A stretch of 64,000 nucleotides of DNA from Carallia brachiata (Eukaryota > Streptophyta > Magnoliopsida > Malpighiales > Rhizophoraceae): contig JADCRB010000098.1 in the NCBI GenBank assembly GCA_021464245.1, positions 496,001 through 560,000 of the forward strand, read 5' to 3'. Below the pieces are notes generated by a model that was not told the origin of the DNA, searched no databases, and saw nothing but the letters and a program-made list of their open reading frames with translations. This document shows positions 45,301 through 60,780 of the stretch, piece by piece; position 1 is the stretch's first letter; every line of letters begins with the position of its first letter. The position numbers and the translations under genes are program-made.

Positions 45301-48172
45301 TGTAGAAAAATATCACTCAAAAAAAGTAGGAAAAAAAATTAACAATTTAAGCTAAGTATTAAAGTCATAATTCTTGCCTCTTTTTTTTTTTTTTTAATTG
45401 TGATTGGCTTCAATTGGAATTCAAACTCATTACATTCAATCCTTCTTTTTAGAACAATCTATGCTTTCGATTTTTTTTTTTTCCGAATGATCTATGCTCT
45501 CAAGCTTAAAAAGCATAACTTTGAACATTAGTATAAAAGTTATATGGGCGATCTTTGACATAATAATCTCTACTATATGATTGTGCTTTTAAGCAATACT
45601 AAATTGACTATACATTTTATCTAACGATATTTAATAATTTATTTATTTTCAAATTCATCCATCTCGTGTTACAAATCACTTTGAAATTTGATCTCAATCA
45701 CCAATTATTTTCCATTTTAATTTATATATGGTAAAACTATCTCACATATTTAAAGAGTAGGTCCCACAGCAATTTTATAATTTTTATAAATTAAAAAACA
45801 TCACCAAATAAAAAAGGAACGTTTACATCAAGTGCATGGCGCGACTTACTCGCTGGCTATCACTGTAAAAAGATTGGATCCGCCGTATGTTCCAAATTGA
45901 GAATCAACAAATAGGGTTAGCTTTTTATGGCTTTATAGCCCAATGTTAGGCCCTGTTTAGATGATTGTGCGTGCACGTAGTTGGATCCTTTTGGGAGTCA
46001 TCCTTGGTGTCTGGTAACAAGTCTGTCATTGTTTGTTTCGTGGGAAAATGCTGCGAGATTTCCTTGTGATTTTGATTCCCACGTGTCCGAACCCGACCCT
46101 CTAATACGGGCCTTATTTTTCTTCCCCAATTGCGGGCAAGTTCTTGTCCTTCTCGGGAAAACATGTACACATTCTGCCACATCGTCAGGGATGATGAACC
46201 CCATGATGATAAGCCCAGTTGACCTCATTGTCGACACACTGGGCCACAAAGGAAGCAAATTAATCCAATGTACGGCCTAAATAATTGATAAGTGTGTACT
46301 GTTTAAATGAAAAATTTAAGTTTAAATGACAAATTTAAGTTTAAATCTCATTTTTTATTATTCCTTCTCTTATAAATGTATAGGTTATATTTCAACTCAA
46401 AGACAAAAAAAAAAAAAATGCTAGCCTAAATTATTAAGTATAGTTTGGTTTTTAGCGCTAGAATTATCAAAAGAAAAAAAAAAAAAAAAAAAAGAAAACA
46501 CTACCAAGTGCTCCATTGGCTGATACTTGCTGTTGTTCCTCTGTGCATTGGATGCTTGAGAGCCCCTCTTTTTTCCAGTCTTATGCCACAGCTTGCTTTT
46601 CCCTGTTGAAGATGAACTTGAATCTCATCAGCTCTATCATGATATCTTGGATTTGAAAAAATATCTTTGTTTCTTCATTCTTGTAGACAACCCCCCCTTT
46701 TTTTTGTCGCTATTAGCCAACATTAAAACTGTACGTCTTCGGCTACTTTAGGTCTTGATCCAGATCTCTGATAAGGAGGGCTACAAATACGTATCTTGCA
46801 TTTGCACCAGGCGCATGCCATAACGTTAGATTTTGTCTATCCAGATGCTGTGGGCTAATTGATTCTAGCTGGTAGCTACCTGAAAGCTTGTATATGGACA
46901 AGGCTTGATAAAGTAATATTGTAGATGACTAGAAATCCCTTAAGCTTGGAGTTGCTAGCTTGGCCCATTTTCTATCTATATTTGCTTTGTGAAAAAGAAA
47001 AATAAAATAGTAACCTCTACCATATGACTTATTTTAAGATTACTAACATAATCAAACATTTCATTTGATTATATTTATTAATTTATCTATTTTTTTATAA
47101 ATTCAATTATCCATAATTCATATTACTTTAATTTTATTTTAAAAAAAATTCACTAAATAAGTATTTTTCAAAAGTAAAAAAATCTATCAGCTGCCACTTT
47201 TTTATATAAGTGGTGGTGAGATATCGTCTATCAGGGCGCCGAAATTGGAAAAAGCAACCTTGTGCTTCTTGGAGCACAACAGGAAGAGGCGTGCCAGACT
47301 CATGCTTCTTGAAAAACTGTTCTGCCCAACAATCATACGGCTTATCTCGTACATGATTCGGCTCTTAATGTCTTATATTGTTGGACCAAATAACAAAAAA
47401 TGTCAAATATATATTGTGAAGAAACTTATAGATTTCTCATGCACGTTAAATCATATATATATATTGTTGTAATATTCAACTCAACAGCTTGACGAGAGGG
47501 GGGGAGGGGCACCATGTAAATTGTTCGCAATCAGTACTCCAAAAATAAGTATGTCCGTGGACTCTATTTTTGTGCAAACTTAATTTAGTCGAGAAACTTT
47601 TTTGCTAGATGATAAAAATGGTCACACAAGAAGTAAAGAATCAATCAAAGTACTCTTTCTGTTCTTTATTTTAATGTATATATTATTAACTTGCAATGAG
47701 TCATGTAATTATCTACAGAGGATAATCTTCGGCCACATTTGAGTGGATAAGATAAAAAGCTATTCTACATTTTTCGGCAAACATTTGGATAGAAACTGTA
47801 TGGACTAAGTTGTACGTAGGGGCACACTATCATTTGGAAAACCTATAGCTTAGCAGGCCATTCCTAGAAAGAATATTGTTGAACTCTACATTCCATGAGA
47901 GGGATGGCTCAATGCCGTAGTGCAGTGACATTTCTGTTTGCAATATCTAAAAAGAAGATTCATTCTTACCCATTTTATTACTGCTCTGATTGATTGCACT
48001 ACAAATTGATGGCATGGAAGATGCATTACTATATATGAACACGACATGATTGTGGATTGAAATGGTCTGTAATTTGCATACAATTAAAAGTTTGGCTAAA
48101 GTGTGTTTGGGTGCCATGTACAACTATATAGACATAATGATTCGTAACCACTTATGGTCATTAGTTAGTCAT
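42392..48172. other. Long gene-poor region
   Basis: No coding frame with domain or splice support. (TA)n lies at about 42465-42486, and poly(T) runs near 44366-44380, 44760-44785 and 44950-44965. Poly(A) runs near 46406-46418 and 46475-46493. G+C-richer islands at 42790-43000, 45830-46270 and 46500-46630 have short ORFs without recognisable families; the last, on the minus strand, reads KSKLWHKTGKKRGSQ, an unassigned fragment. Confidence 0.5.
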
Positions 48173-48410
48173 TTTTTTTTTTTTACGTCATGAAAAGGAA
48201 AGTCAGGAGTGATGTCTTAGAATTTCATCAAGGTATTGCCTTTACTCTTAAGGCAACATCTAAACTGACTGAATGATTACAGTATATGATAACTTTGTAA
48301 AAGAGAGAAGTATGTTTAGTTTCATTGAAAGCCCGACAATTTTCAAATCTAAAACTTTTGACCTGATAACGTTCGATATTTACATTATACCACAATCATA
48401 GGTTATTTAA
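48173..48410 (-). mobile_element. tRNA-related SINE, copy C (diverged, minus strand)
   Basis: On the minus strand it runs from TGATTGTGGTATAATGTAAA through ATATCGAACGTTATCAGGTC, a B-box-like AAAAGTTTTAGATTTGAAAA and CATACTTCTCTCTTTTACAA to a poly(A) tail, seen as poly(T) at about 48173-48184. The order matches copies A and B, with many substitutions. Confidence 0.55.
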
Positions 48411-49169
48411 TTAAATTTTATTTTGTTTGGTCCATCACATAATAGGTCAGAATACTGAATAGTCGGCCCACGCTGAGGCCCCATTACAAGAGACGAGCTT
48501 GTGAAATAGGATATTTAGATATTTTGGGCCTTAAGGGATGAAAGTTGGGCTTTGGTGAGGAACGCCTACCAATTGTAGAATGCTTCACAATTAGGATCAT
48601 TTGTTGCAATCTATTAGTTATTAGTTATGTATTCGAATTTTTAGTGTTTTTGACTTATCTTGACTTTTCTATTTCTCTTGTAACTAAAAATATTTTTTCT
48701 GATCGATAAAATAAGAAAGTAGGAGTAGTACTATATAGTTTTGTTAGAAAGAATTATACTGATTATCTTATATAATGAGTTAAACTTCTACACTGAATCT
48801 GAATCTACAAAGAAACAAAGTTTATGGTACTAACAAAGGTCATCAATATTAAAGTTGAAGCTCAATTGACTCTAATACTACTGTAAACTAATTACAACTT
48901 ATGTTGATCGATAACACCAGTCACGATCACTAACTACAATAATTAGCAAGACAAGCACACAAACTACATTAGGCACACTCACCGACCACACAATAACCTT
49001 AATCATCGCACCCTATACTATAGCAGTTAACATTTAATCAATATTCTAATACTGAAACTATATGAATTAGATACTTAAAATACTTGAATATTGACTTTTA
49101 GTATATAACAAATCCGAGTTAATTTCAACAACTAATCATTTCTTAAATTGTGAAAGGCCAGATAGCGCG

Positions 49170-49204
<35 letters not shown>

Positions 49205-52077
49205 ATTATAGCGCCAATGCATAAATGAAATGCAAAATGCTTTTTTGAGCAAATCGATTGGGGCAGATCATCCTATTAGTACCTTTTATTATGGTATAGA
49301 AGAGTCTAATGCTGGATCATATAAAATCAACGTCATAGATATCTTCCAGTATATCCCCAAATTTTCTGTGCAAACAAAAAAAAAGTATATCCTCAAAATT
49401 TACAATGTTAATAGCATGAATATTATAAAGTACTCATAATTAGACTAAAGAAAAAAATAATTTTTAAAATTGTGAGAGTTAAAATACGATTTTAAAATTT
49501 TTTAAAAATAATTTTATATTTTAAGTGAGAATTATATTCATGAAATGTCGTACTAATAATCTCAGATTTTCTATGAAAGAGATTATTCATTAAAAAAATA
49601 AATAACATAAACGGCATGGCACTTTGTGCTGAGGCAATAGTTCTCCAAACTCCAAAGTCCAATCCATGACCATAGTCTCAAATATCGGAAAAAAAAAAAA
49701 ATTACAAGGAAACCGTTGGATGGCTTAAAATGTGGGCCCATCGAGTGGCTTCACGGCAAGGGTTTTGTATCGTGCCTTTCTTGAACTCTCTGAATCACTA
49801 CCACTGTCTATGCGGCACGTGTCGTATCCAGCTAGACTTGATTGTGACCTACCCTACTTTGACGTCCTTTCTTTTCATATGACGTCACATAATTAATCTA
49901 TAAATCTCTGCGGGCCCCCAATGGTCACGAAAGTTCCAGGGTTTTAACGATGTCTGCACGGTGTGACCACTTGCTTGCCGTCTGATGACGGGATTTAATT
50001 CAAGAGAGATCAGAACGGCTGCAATTTGTGGACCGTAATGCACCGTATCAGTAATGAGTTCCGGACGGTCCCACCATGCCGCATGAAGCGGCGCCGGCGA
50101 AGCTAGAGTCGCCTCTAAATCTGTCTGCAAGAAAACGAAATGACATAACCACCCCTCTGGATTTTTTTTGACTTTCGCTTTTGAACCCAAACCCAAAAGA
50201 ATGGCTTCTATTTCAGATTGATTGACCAGCGCACCTGCTTTGTCTGGCTTACTTAAAATAGAATGTTAAGCACCTAACGCATTACATCAGTCTTGGACAG
50301 TGCTGCTTACTTTTTTATACCGAATTCGTATTCAAAATTAAAATTATTTAATTTCAAATTTTAATTAAAATTTATTAACTAAAATAAAATCTACTATATA
50401 TAATTACAAGGAAGTTTGATACAAACAGTCACTTTTTACCTTCTCTTTTACAGACACCAATAACAAATCAACACATTAACACTTTTTAATAGCATTTCTG
50501 TAATATTTTTAACATTCAATTTTTTGACAACCAATCAACACCTGTCACGTAAGCAATAACTGTAAAAGAGAAGGTAACAGTGATTGTTGCTAGTATTTTT
50601 CTAATTGGAAGAATCAGTGCCGATAACAATAAAATTAAACATGCATTTGTGCCATTTATGATAAATGTAGGACAATTATCGCGGAATTCAACTTTGTTTT
50701 TTTTTACCAGAATAGTGGAATTCAACTTTGAATAGCTTAGATATTACAACTAAGAAAAAATCTTGGTAGAAGCGCAATGGAAGTAACTCGACAGGCGCAA
50801 TGTGACAAATCTAGTAATATATCTATTGAATTTAAAAATAAAAAAATAGCATATTAGTTAAAAGATAAATTATACGCTTCTAATGTCTCCTTATCGTACA
50901 GTTGCGTAATCATGCTATAAATAAATCATCTATGTGCTACTAACAAAGTTTCTTATAGTTTCTCCAAAAGTCGATGGATTATATAAACAGATCCTAATGT
51001 CTTTCCTACCATTACCTTTGAACCACTTCAAAAATATTTTGCTCATCGAATAATGAATTTGAGTTTTAATCTTTCTCAAAAGATATTTTTCGACGTGTAC
51101 TTAGTTTAGTTGCTGGAATCAACCGGTAGCTGTTGATCTTCGACTAAGCTGGCCCCAAAAAGGTGTAATTTAATTGTTAATTGGACATCATTAGGTGGCT
51201 ATCAATTAGGTAGCTTCTATAGTTTCTTATTCAATTAATGAATTTTTTATTTTTTTCGTTATTATTATTGTAATTTCAATATTACATATAAATTTGATCT
51301 AACACATCCTATATTTCGTTATTAGAAATCGTATATTTTCAATTATGCATTGTATATTTCGACTGATGCGCCGTATACTAAAAACTTCTTAGCAATTATC
51401 TAACTTGACAGCTAAATAGTTTTTCCCTTATTAATTTATGACTATTAGGCGAAATAGGTAATAGGCCCCTTTTTGTTGGGAGACAATTTTCTCCTTCATA
51501 TTCTTATTTCCTTTTTCTGGGAAATCCCTCATATTCTTATTTACTAACAAGCATAGAGTTGAATATTTAGCAGTCTAATTCGCCGTAGTCTTGCGCATTG
51601 AAGCCTTGCAAACGTGTACACCTTTAGAAGCAATATATGCACATGTAGCTAAAATGGTGGCTTGCTTTTTGGCCAAAAGAAAGAGATATGTTGGTCATTC
51701 TTCCATGATCGGTCGGTGTCAAGTATGGCAATGGCTTCAACCATTGCACCTGCATTCAAATTTCACCACAAGAGTCCATTTCGCCTTGCTTATCGTGAAA
51801 TGTGGTATGGGCTTGCTTGGTTTGGCCAAATACAAATTTGTTGCCTTCAATTCGGGCAGATTTTTGAGTATGGATGCGTTTCAAACTTTGATCATGTCAT
51901 AAATGCAATTAAAACTAATGGGTCGTCCATGGAAAAAAAATAATAATAGAAGGGCATGTGAGTTGTGAATTGTGACTCTTACCAAACTATTTGTCCTCCT
52001 TTGAGTGCTCTGTTATGGAACTAAAGTTTAGCACTATGAATAATGTCTTTGGAGCTTTACCCTCGATAAGCTCTCTC

Positions 52078-52128
<51 letters not shown>

Positions 52129-52742
52129 TCTGTTTTAATGGTACCTCTTTTTTTCCTCATTCCAATAGGAAATGTGCAACCTTCTATGGTTATGGTAACT
52201 TATGCAAATCTTGTATTACTTAAGAGCGATTGTTACTCTGCTAGTAACTGTTTTTAATGGTTGAAATCTGAAAGAATGGAGAACTGGATTTTTACAGCAG
52301 AATACCATCCAAAAAAATGTTATAGTAGAAAGATTCCACAATTCATTATTAATCATTAATTATTAATTCTTGAATCTTCATTTCTCCAAAAAAAAAAAAA
52401 TTTTGAATCTTCAATCGTAGGAGAGGGGGAAGAGATAGTTAACATGGTTATATAGTTTTGGATCCTTTAATCATATTCAAAATAAAATTATGTTAGACTC
52501 ATCAATATATATATATAATATAACTAATTAAAAAAATTAGCCACAAGTGTAATTAAGTCAGGTATTAATCAAGTTGAGTATACCTTAATCCGGACTCAGC
52601 CCAAAGACAATCCAAGCTCAATTTTTATGCTCAAATTGAGTCCTGTCTAAACTCATCATAAAGCTTAACCGAATCAATCAAGCAGGAGAAATTAGATTTT
52701 ATGTTAATTTGATTCATTTGGTTAAGTTTATTTGGTTAACCT
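48411..52742. other. Gene-poor region with microsatellites
   Basis: (GA)n lies at about 49173-49201 and (CA)n at 52082-52119, the latter followed by (TA)n. A promoter-like island at about 49790-49910 has CACGTG, TGACGTCA and TATAAAT in order, but no gene follows. ORFs at 49885-50196 (minus) and 51591-51943 (plus, two overlapping frames) lack known domains. Nothing else could be assigned. Confidence 0.5.
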
Positions 52743-53338
52743 TTATTAGAGGTGTCAAAATCTGACTTGACTGATAGGTTGACCCGAACCCGTCCGAAAA
52801 AATACGACCCGAACCCGACCTAAAGAATAACTTAATCCGAAATAATCCGAACCCGAAATGACCCGAAAATTTTGAATCAAACCCGAACCCAACTCTAACG
52901 TGATCCGTCTGACCTGAACTTTTTTTTTCTTAAGAGAATAAAAAAATAAAATAAAAAATTTAGCATATTTTATATTATTATAAAAAGTATATATTATATT
53001 ATTTTCAATATAATCTTAATTATAAATTTTTTTAGAATATTTTGAGATTTTTTATACAGTTTTAAATTTTATTTAATTTTTTAGAATATTTTAAAAGAAA
53101 TTCTTCAATTATTTTTTGATCATATAATTTTTTTTATTTTTAAGAATTTTTAACAAAATTTTTGAAATTTTTAATAAAAAATGTTACGTCATCATTTTTT
53201 ATGATGAGATCAACCCGTGGGTTGACCCGAACTCAAACCGAACTTGAAGTGACTCAACCTAAAATGACTCAAAAATAACTTAACCTGCAAATAATCCAAC
53301 TCGAAACGACTCAAATCCGAAATGACCCAATTTAAATC
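52743..53338. repeat. Repeat rich in GACCCGAA motifs (truncated TE-like)
   Basis: Begins TTAGAGGTGTCAAAATCTGA, a typical left end of a plant element family, and carries many ACCCGAA/CGAACCC/ATGACCCGA units at both ends around an AT-rich middle, with GGGTTGACCCGAAC inverted near 53218. The expected right terminus TGACACC is missing where the next MITE (53342) starts. The family is inferred from structure only. Confidence 0.5.
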
Positions 53339-53341
53339 TAA

Positions 53342-53892
53342 GGGGGTGTTTGGCTCTGCCTTTTGGGGGGTGCATTTGCCTTTCAGTTTGAAAAAGTAGA
53401 GTCATAGGTGTTTGGTAAAAAATTTGGAGAAGTTGCTGATTGCTGATCAGGAGTCCAATCAGCAGCTGTTTCAAAAAGTAGGTTAGGCTTACTTTTTAAA
53501 ACTCTCAGTTGCTGATATAAATTATTTGGACTAAAATACCATTTTTTTAATTTTTTTTTTACGTTTATTCTTCACGCAGTCCCTTTGGTGCTTCTCCGCT
53601 CTTCACATGTCACTCCACTCTTCGCTTTGGTGCTTTTCCACCGATTGTCCTCTCAATTCCACCACCTCTTATCTACGATAGACATATAAGTTCAGGTCAT
53701 CAGTTGCAAATTACAAGAATATATATTATACAAAATGGTCATTTTATAATTTGAATAGTAAACAGCAAATATCAATCTAACCAAACACTATAATTTCATT
53801 TTAGCAATCAGCAACAGCAATCAGTAATCAGTAACAGCAATCAGTAATCAGTAACAACAACAGTAACAATCAACAAGTAAGCTAAACAGGCT
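53342..53892. mobile_element. PIF/Harbinger-like MITE, 551 bp
   Basis: TAA at 53339-53341 and 53893-53895 flank ends GGGGGTGTTTGGC and GCTAAACAGGCT, an imperfect inverted pair. The right part has the repeated AATCAGCAACAGCAATCAG string ending AACAATCAACAAGTAAGC, shared with the next element. The minus ORF 53280-53474 inside it is not a gene. Confidence 0.75.
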
Positions 53893-54089
53893 TAAGCCGA
53901 AGACTCATTTTCACGCGTATAACTTTTACGATGGGCTGCTTAATGCATCAAAGTGGTACGCCAGGCAGAAATGCAACTGGGCCGTGAGAAGCCATGACGT
54001 GTCCTCTCTATAAATTGCCACGTCTTCCACTTATCATCGACAAGAGGAAAGTTAATAACCAAATGATGTCAGGGACTAACATGGATTTA

Positions 54090-54823
54090 GGGGGTATTGG
54101 GTTAGGTTTTTAAAGAGTTGTATTTATGTTTTATTTTTAAAATGTAAGAAAATAAGTATTTGATAAATTTTTTGTATTATTTTTTTATTTTTTTTATTTT
54201 TTTATTTGATTATCTAATAGTAGCTGATTGAAAAATAGTTCCAAACTATTTTTTACTGTTTTTTAAATTATTTTTCACTTTTTAATATTAATAATAAATT
54301 ATATGGATTAAATTACCTTTAAAGAATATTTATATAATTTTATTATTTTTTTTATACTTACCACATAAATTAAATATGTTAATTTATTTTATTAGTATTT
54401 ATATAATTTCAATAATTTTTTTCAACTATTCTTAAATAATATTTTTTTCACTTCAACTTTTTTAATACTAACACTTATAAAAAAATCTCAAATATAATAA
54501 TTTTTATCATTTAGTAAAAATTAATATTTTTTTAAAAAGTTAAAAATTAAGAAAAATAATTTTCAATATTATTTTTAGAATATTATTCTAAAAATGTAAA
54601 ATTATAAAATATAAAAATAAAAATTTTAATATAATATATATATATAAATTATATGTCTAAATTATATATTTCACTATTTAACAGTAATAATAAACAGTAT
54701 ATATAAAAATTTTATTAGTTTTATTAGTAACTAGTAACAGTAAATAAAAATTGACAATTAATAACAGTAATTAATAACAGTAATCAGTATCACTAACAAT
54801 CAACAGGTAATTCAAATAGACTC
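54090..54823. mobile_element. PIF/Harbinger-like MITE, 734 bp, related to the previous one
   Basis: TTA at 54087-54089 and 54824-54826. The right end AACAGTAATCAGTATCACTA then ACAATCAACAGGTAATTC parallels the right end of the 53342-53892 element. The left end is GGGGGTATTGGGTTAGG. The interior is longer and AT-rich. It belongs to the same family, with lower TIR identity. Confidence 0.65.
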
Positions 54824-54826
54824 TTA

Positions 54827-55651
54827 ATACCCTTAAATGTGGATAAAAGGAAATATAGATATCCATGGTGTTGAAAGCGAGACACACGTCGTACTATTCC
54901 TTACGCAACACTAATTGTAATGTGTGGTGTATCAGATTATGAAGGGGAAACATCTATTTTCACGAAAGAAATTTGGCTAAATTAATCCCAAGAAAATCAT
55001 TTCGTGCATAAGCTTTAAAGTTCAAGCAGTGGCTATCAAGGGGGTTTATATTCTGGTATATTATCCCATAGAGCATGAAATGATGAATACTTTCTGTATA
55101 TTCTATAGTGATATTAAAAAGCACAACTAATTCCTACTCACTATCACATAAGATTTAATAATATACTTGCCTTGTTTAAACAAGCAATAAATTTTGCGCG
55201 AGTCCACTCCTGAACATGTCTTCATCAACAATTTCTCTATTTTTTTTTAACACACTTCATCAACAATCTCACTTGATATATATATATATATATAGACACG
55301 AGTCTATTTTACTTGATTATAGTTGTTGATTATTATGTATAGGAAAAGTTCTGGGGGACTTGTTAACTAATAGTTAAACCTAGGACTCGTTTTTCAACCA
55401 CTTAACTAGTGCCAACGTTTACTTACTTCATTACACTTGCCAAAACATCCTCAAAAGACACTCTTAATTTCTCTCTCTCTCTCTCTCTCTCTCCTTTTTT
55501 TCTCTCTCTCTCTATATAAGCACCACCCGTCTTCAATCCTCAGCACTGAGGTGTACATTCACTTCCAAAGCTGAGTCGTTCCACAGGGAGAGGGAGACGA
55601 GGAGAGGGAGGAAGGAAGAGAGGGAGACAGAGAGAGAGGGTAGTACATTGA
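54827..55651 (+). promoter_or_regulatory. Promoter and leader of the CYP707A gene
   Basis: A (CT)n tract at about 55468-55512 runs into TATATAA (55513-55519) and CACCACC, with the leader from about 55545 to 55651 being purine-rich (GAGAGGGAGACGAGG). (TA)n lies at about 55276-55293. No ABRE or drought element could be assigned with confidence. Confidence 0.6.
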
Positions 55652-58176
<2,525 letters not shown>

Positions 58177-59917
58177 ATCAGGAAGAAGGGTTCCCTTCAA
58201 TTCACGATTTATTGCCCATTCTCAGGCCCACTGTTTTAGTCATGGGTTTCACTGTCTATTGTATTCAATTACCTAATGTTATTTTTAGAGCTATCTAGTA
58301 TCTGTATAATTCTGATCTTTCGATATCCACTAATTAGAGGAAGCAGAAGTTATCCTTATGTAACTCTCTGTGCCCTGCGTTTATGATATTGTAACCCGGA
58401 TTTTTGAACTTGCAATAAATAGTTCACCGTACTAAGATCTTCAGGGTCCACGCATATATAGCATCAACAGAAGAATCTATGCAGGATCGCAAGCTAATCA
58501 TCTTCCATAAAAATTTATAGCTAAGTAGGTGTATTATGTGCTCATCTACTAAATAACTAAAATCATGATAAATATGCTCTCATAAAAATTTGGCCGAAGT
58601 TGACATATTGGGAGAAACTTTAACTTTTTAACATATCTTACAAAAAATTATTATCAAAACATTTTTGACCTTACAGTAGTTATCCACTCGACCACTATTT
58701 TAAAAGAATGCACACAAAAAAAAAGAATTTAGGCCGAAGTTAGCCCTTAAGCAGAGTGCACCCATTTAAAGGGCTCGAAGCTATCATAACGTTGCCGATG
58801 GCCGCGTGTATGGTTTTTCATAAGGGCTACTAAAATCATATAACAAAAGTAAAGAGCTTTGGGCCTTGTGGGGTTGACCTGTAAAAGAAGGGCATGGGAC
58901 CAAACTAGAAGGGCCTTTAAGTGGTCACCAATCTAGCTAGCACACCCAATGACCAATACTTGTCTGGAGGATTCCAGCGGAACGTTGCTTTCAGGATTTG
59001 TGGTAATACCGCTCAAATCCATGACATAGTGATGACACATTGATGAGGTGATCCACCAGTTAAATCATCGCATTTAATTGTTCTCTACCGATCACCGTAA
59101 CAACAGTCCATTCCAACAACAATAATGTAAAACATCTGTAATGAACAAGGATTTTCTTTTTCCTGTGTATGAAATGACTAGCATAATGTTTTGAAAAGTT
59201 TGGAGACACAGCGTGTGTTGATTGAGAATTTTATAGTGGATGTTATATTAATATTTTTTTTTATTAATTAATTCTGACTGAAATTCAAACTTAATAACTT
59301 GACACTTTCAATTTTAGAAATAACCATCTCAATATTTCTAAATACAACAATATTAAAACTCCTTTTTCTCAAAGGTTCAAATAAAAAGATATGAAGAGGT
59401 CATTGAATCTCCAAGCACAAAATGAGCGGCTTGCTTCGACCGCGAAGCAATCGGCAGAATTACGTTTCCTCAAGGTCTTGAGGCATTATTGGGCTTGAAA
59501 ATCTTTGTTGCACGAGTCCAGGATATCTCCTTGGGCCCGACTGGCTAATAAATTCTGCTTGAAAGAGGTGTCTGGCACTTCTTTCACGAGAAGTGGGGGC
59601 GAGGGTGGGATTTATGTCTGCATTTGCTTAATCCAGGAAAATACTTATTCTATTGAAGTTATCCCTTTCATTTTGTAAGATTTTCTTTTTTTTTTTTTTT
59701 ACTAGAAAGCTCTTCCAGTATCTATATTCTTTAAATACAAACTTAAATCCAAAACTTTATTTAAGGAGAATTAAGTTTCAATCACTTAGATTAATAGGAG
59801 TTGGTAAGATTGATGATAAGATTTTTTTTTTTAGTTTACAAGGTGGGTAGAACCATCCTAAAGAGGAAGGGTTAGTGATTAAGGTGTTTCGAGCCTTCAT
59901 TTTCTTTCCTCTCTTTT
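58177..59917. other. 3' UTR of CYP707A and intergenic DNA
   Basis: AATAAA-type signals occur near 58415 (GCAATAAATAG), a probable polyadenylation region. After that there is no gene. A poly(T) near 59684-59700 and a T-rich purine/pyrimidine boundary at 59822-59832 are the only visible features. Confidence 0.55.
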
Positions 59918-60390
59918 TTTTTTTTTGGTCAAAATTGGAGGGTAAGACCCCAATGACAAAACTACGACTCTTGCGGCATCGTCCTATATAAGCTGGCGCA
60001 CCTCAGTTGGAGGTTGATCCAAAAAGCGAAAACCAATGGGGAAAGACAGAGCTACCGCTGCAAGACCATCAACAACTCTATTGGCTTTGCGGTATGTGTA
60101 ACAAAGGTCAATATCCCAGCCTCTGAACATTAGATCCCTGCACATTAATGATATTGGCTCGAGGATGGAACGGTGACACACCATTGGAGACCAAATCCAC
60201 TTGAGAGTCCACTTCAATCACCACCTTCCGCAGGCCAAGCGTCCAAGCACAAATTAAGCCATGCAGGATAGCCCACAACTCCTCCACTAAGGCTGTAGCC
60301 AAACCCAACATTGCAAACAAAGCCCCCAATCCAGGCTCCATTAGTACAACATCTTGTTGCGATGGTCCAGGCTCTCGTTTTTGAGCCCAA
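59918..60390 (-). mobile_element. LINE-type retrotransposon 3' end with RNase H domain (degenerate)
   Basis: Two overlapping minus-strand frames (60341-60108 and 60217-59984) together give a plant LINE RNase H: ELWAILHGLICAWTLGLRKV, IEVDSQVDLVSNG, then CRDLMFRGWDIDLCYTYRKA, NRVVDGLAAVA, and the usual C-terminal FLDQPP. A frameshift near 60160-60200 separates them. The + strand poly(T) at about 59918-59929 is the poly(A) tail on the minus strand. No reverse transcriptase is seen upstream, so the copy is 5'-truncated and dead. Confidence 0.85.
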
Positions 60391-60780
60391 GTGGCTACAA
60401 CAAAATGATTAAATGACCATGGCCATTGGGCTCTTGAATTGAGACCAAGTTACTACCACATAGTGGCTAAATGATCAAGCCAGCTGGCCCATCATACAAA
60501 TGCCTGGGGGTTTCTGGAATCTGAGACATCGAGTCCACTTCTGAAGGCTTTGATAACTGAAAATCCATGTATGAAACGATGTTCTGTGGCTTGGGTTGTG
60601 GGTCCACACCGTATTCCATTTCAGCTCCAAGACCTTTCCCAGTAAGATCCAGTCCAGGGTACTGCCCCTCAAGCCCACTATGCCCAGCCCGACTCCCAGA
60701 AACGTTTTGCTGTGAGCTTGACTGGTCCAGGCTCTCGAATTGATAATTTGATAGCAAACGGTCCCACTGTTTAACAATAG
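60391..60780 (-). other. Protein-like minus-strand ORF next to the LINE fragment
   Basis: An open frame, 60757-60467, reads FESLDQSSSQQNVSGSRAG and continues Gly/Pro/Gln-rich, with no domain I recognise. The string TGGTCCAGGCTCTCG occurs at about 60364 and 60721, so this segment is bracketed by a short direct repeat. It may be part of the LINE's ORF1 or another inserted piece. Confidence 0.4.

Noticed and set aside
45946..46280. Three overlapping ORFs of 78-99 codons
   Set aside because: Open in several frames because of local G+C content; no domain, splice context or repeat support.
49885..50196. 103-codon minus-strand ORF near a promoter-like island
   Set aside because: No recognised family and no start context. 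The nearby CACGTG, TGACGTCA and TATAAAT face the other way with no gene behind them.
51591..51943. Two overlapping + strand ORFs of 103 and 93 codons
   Set aside because: Different frames of the same island, no domain seen, no splice sites that would link them to other exons.
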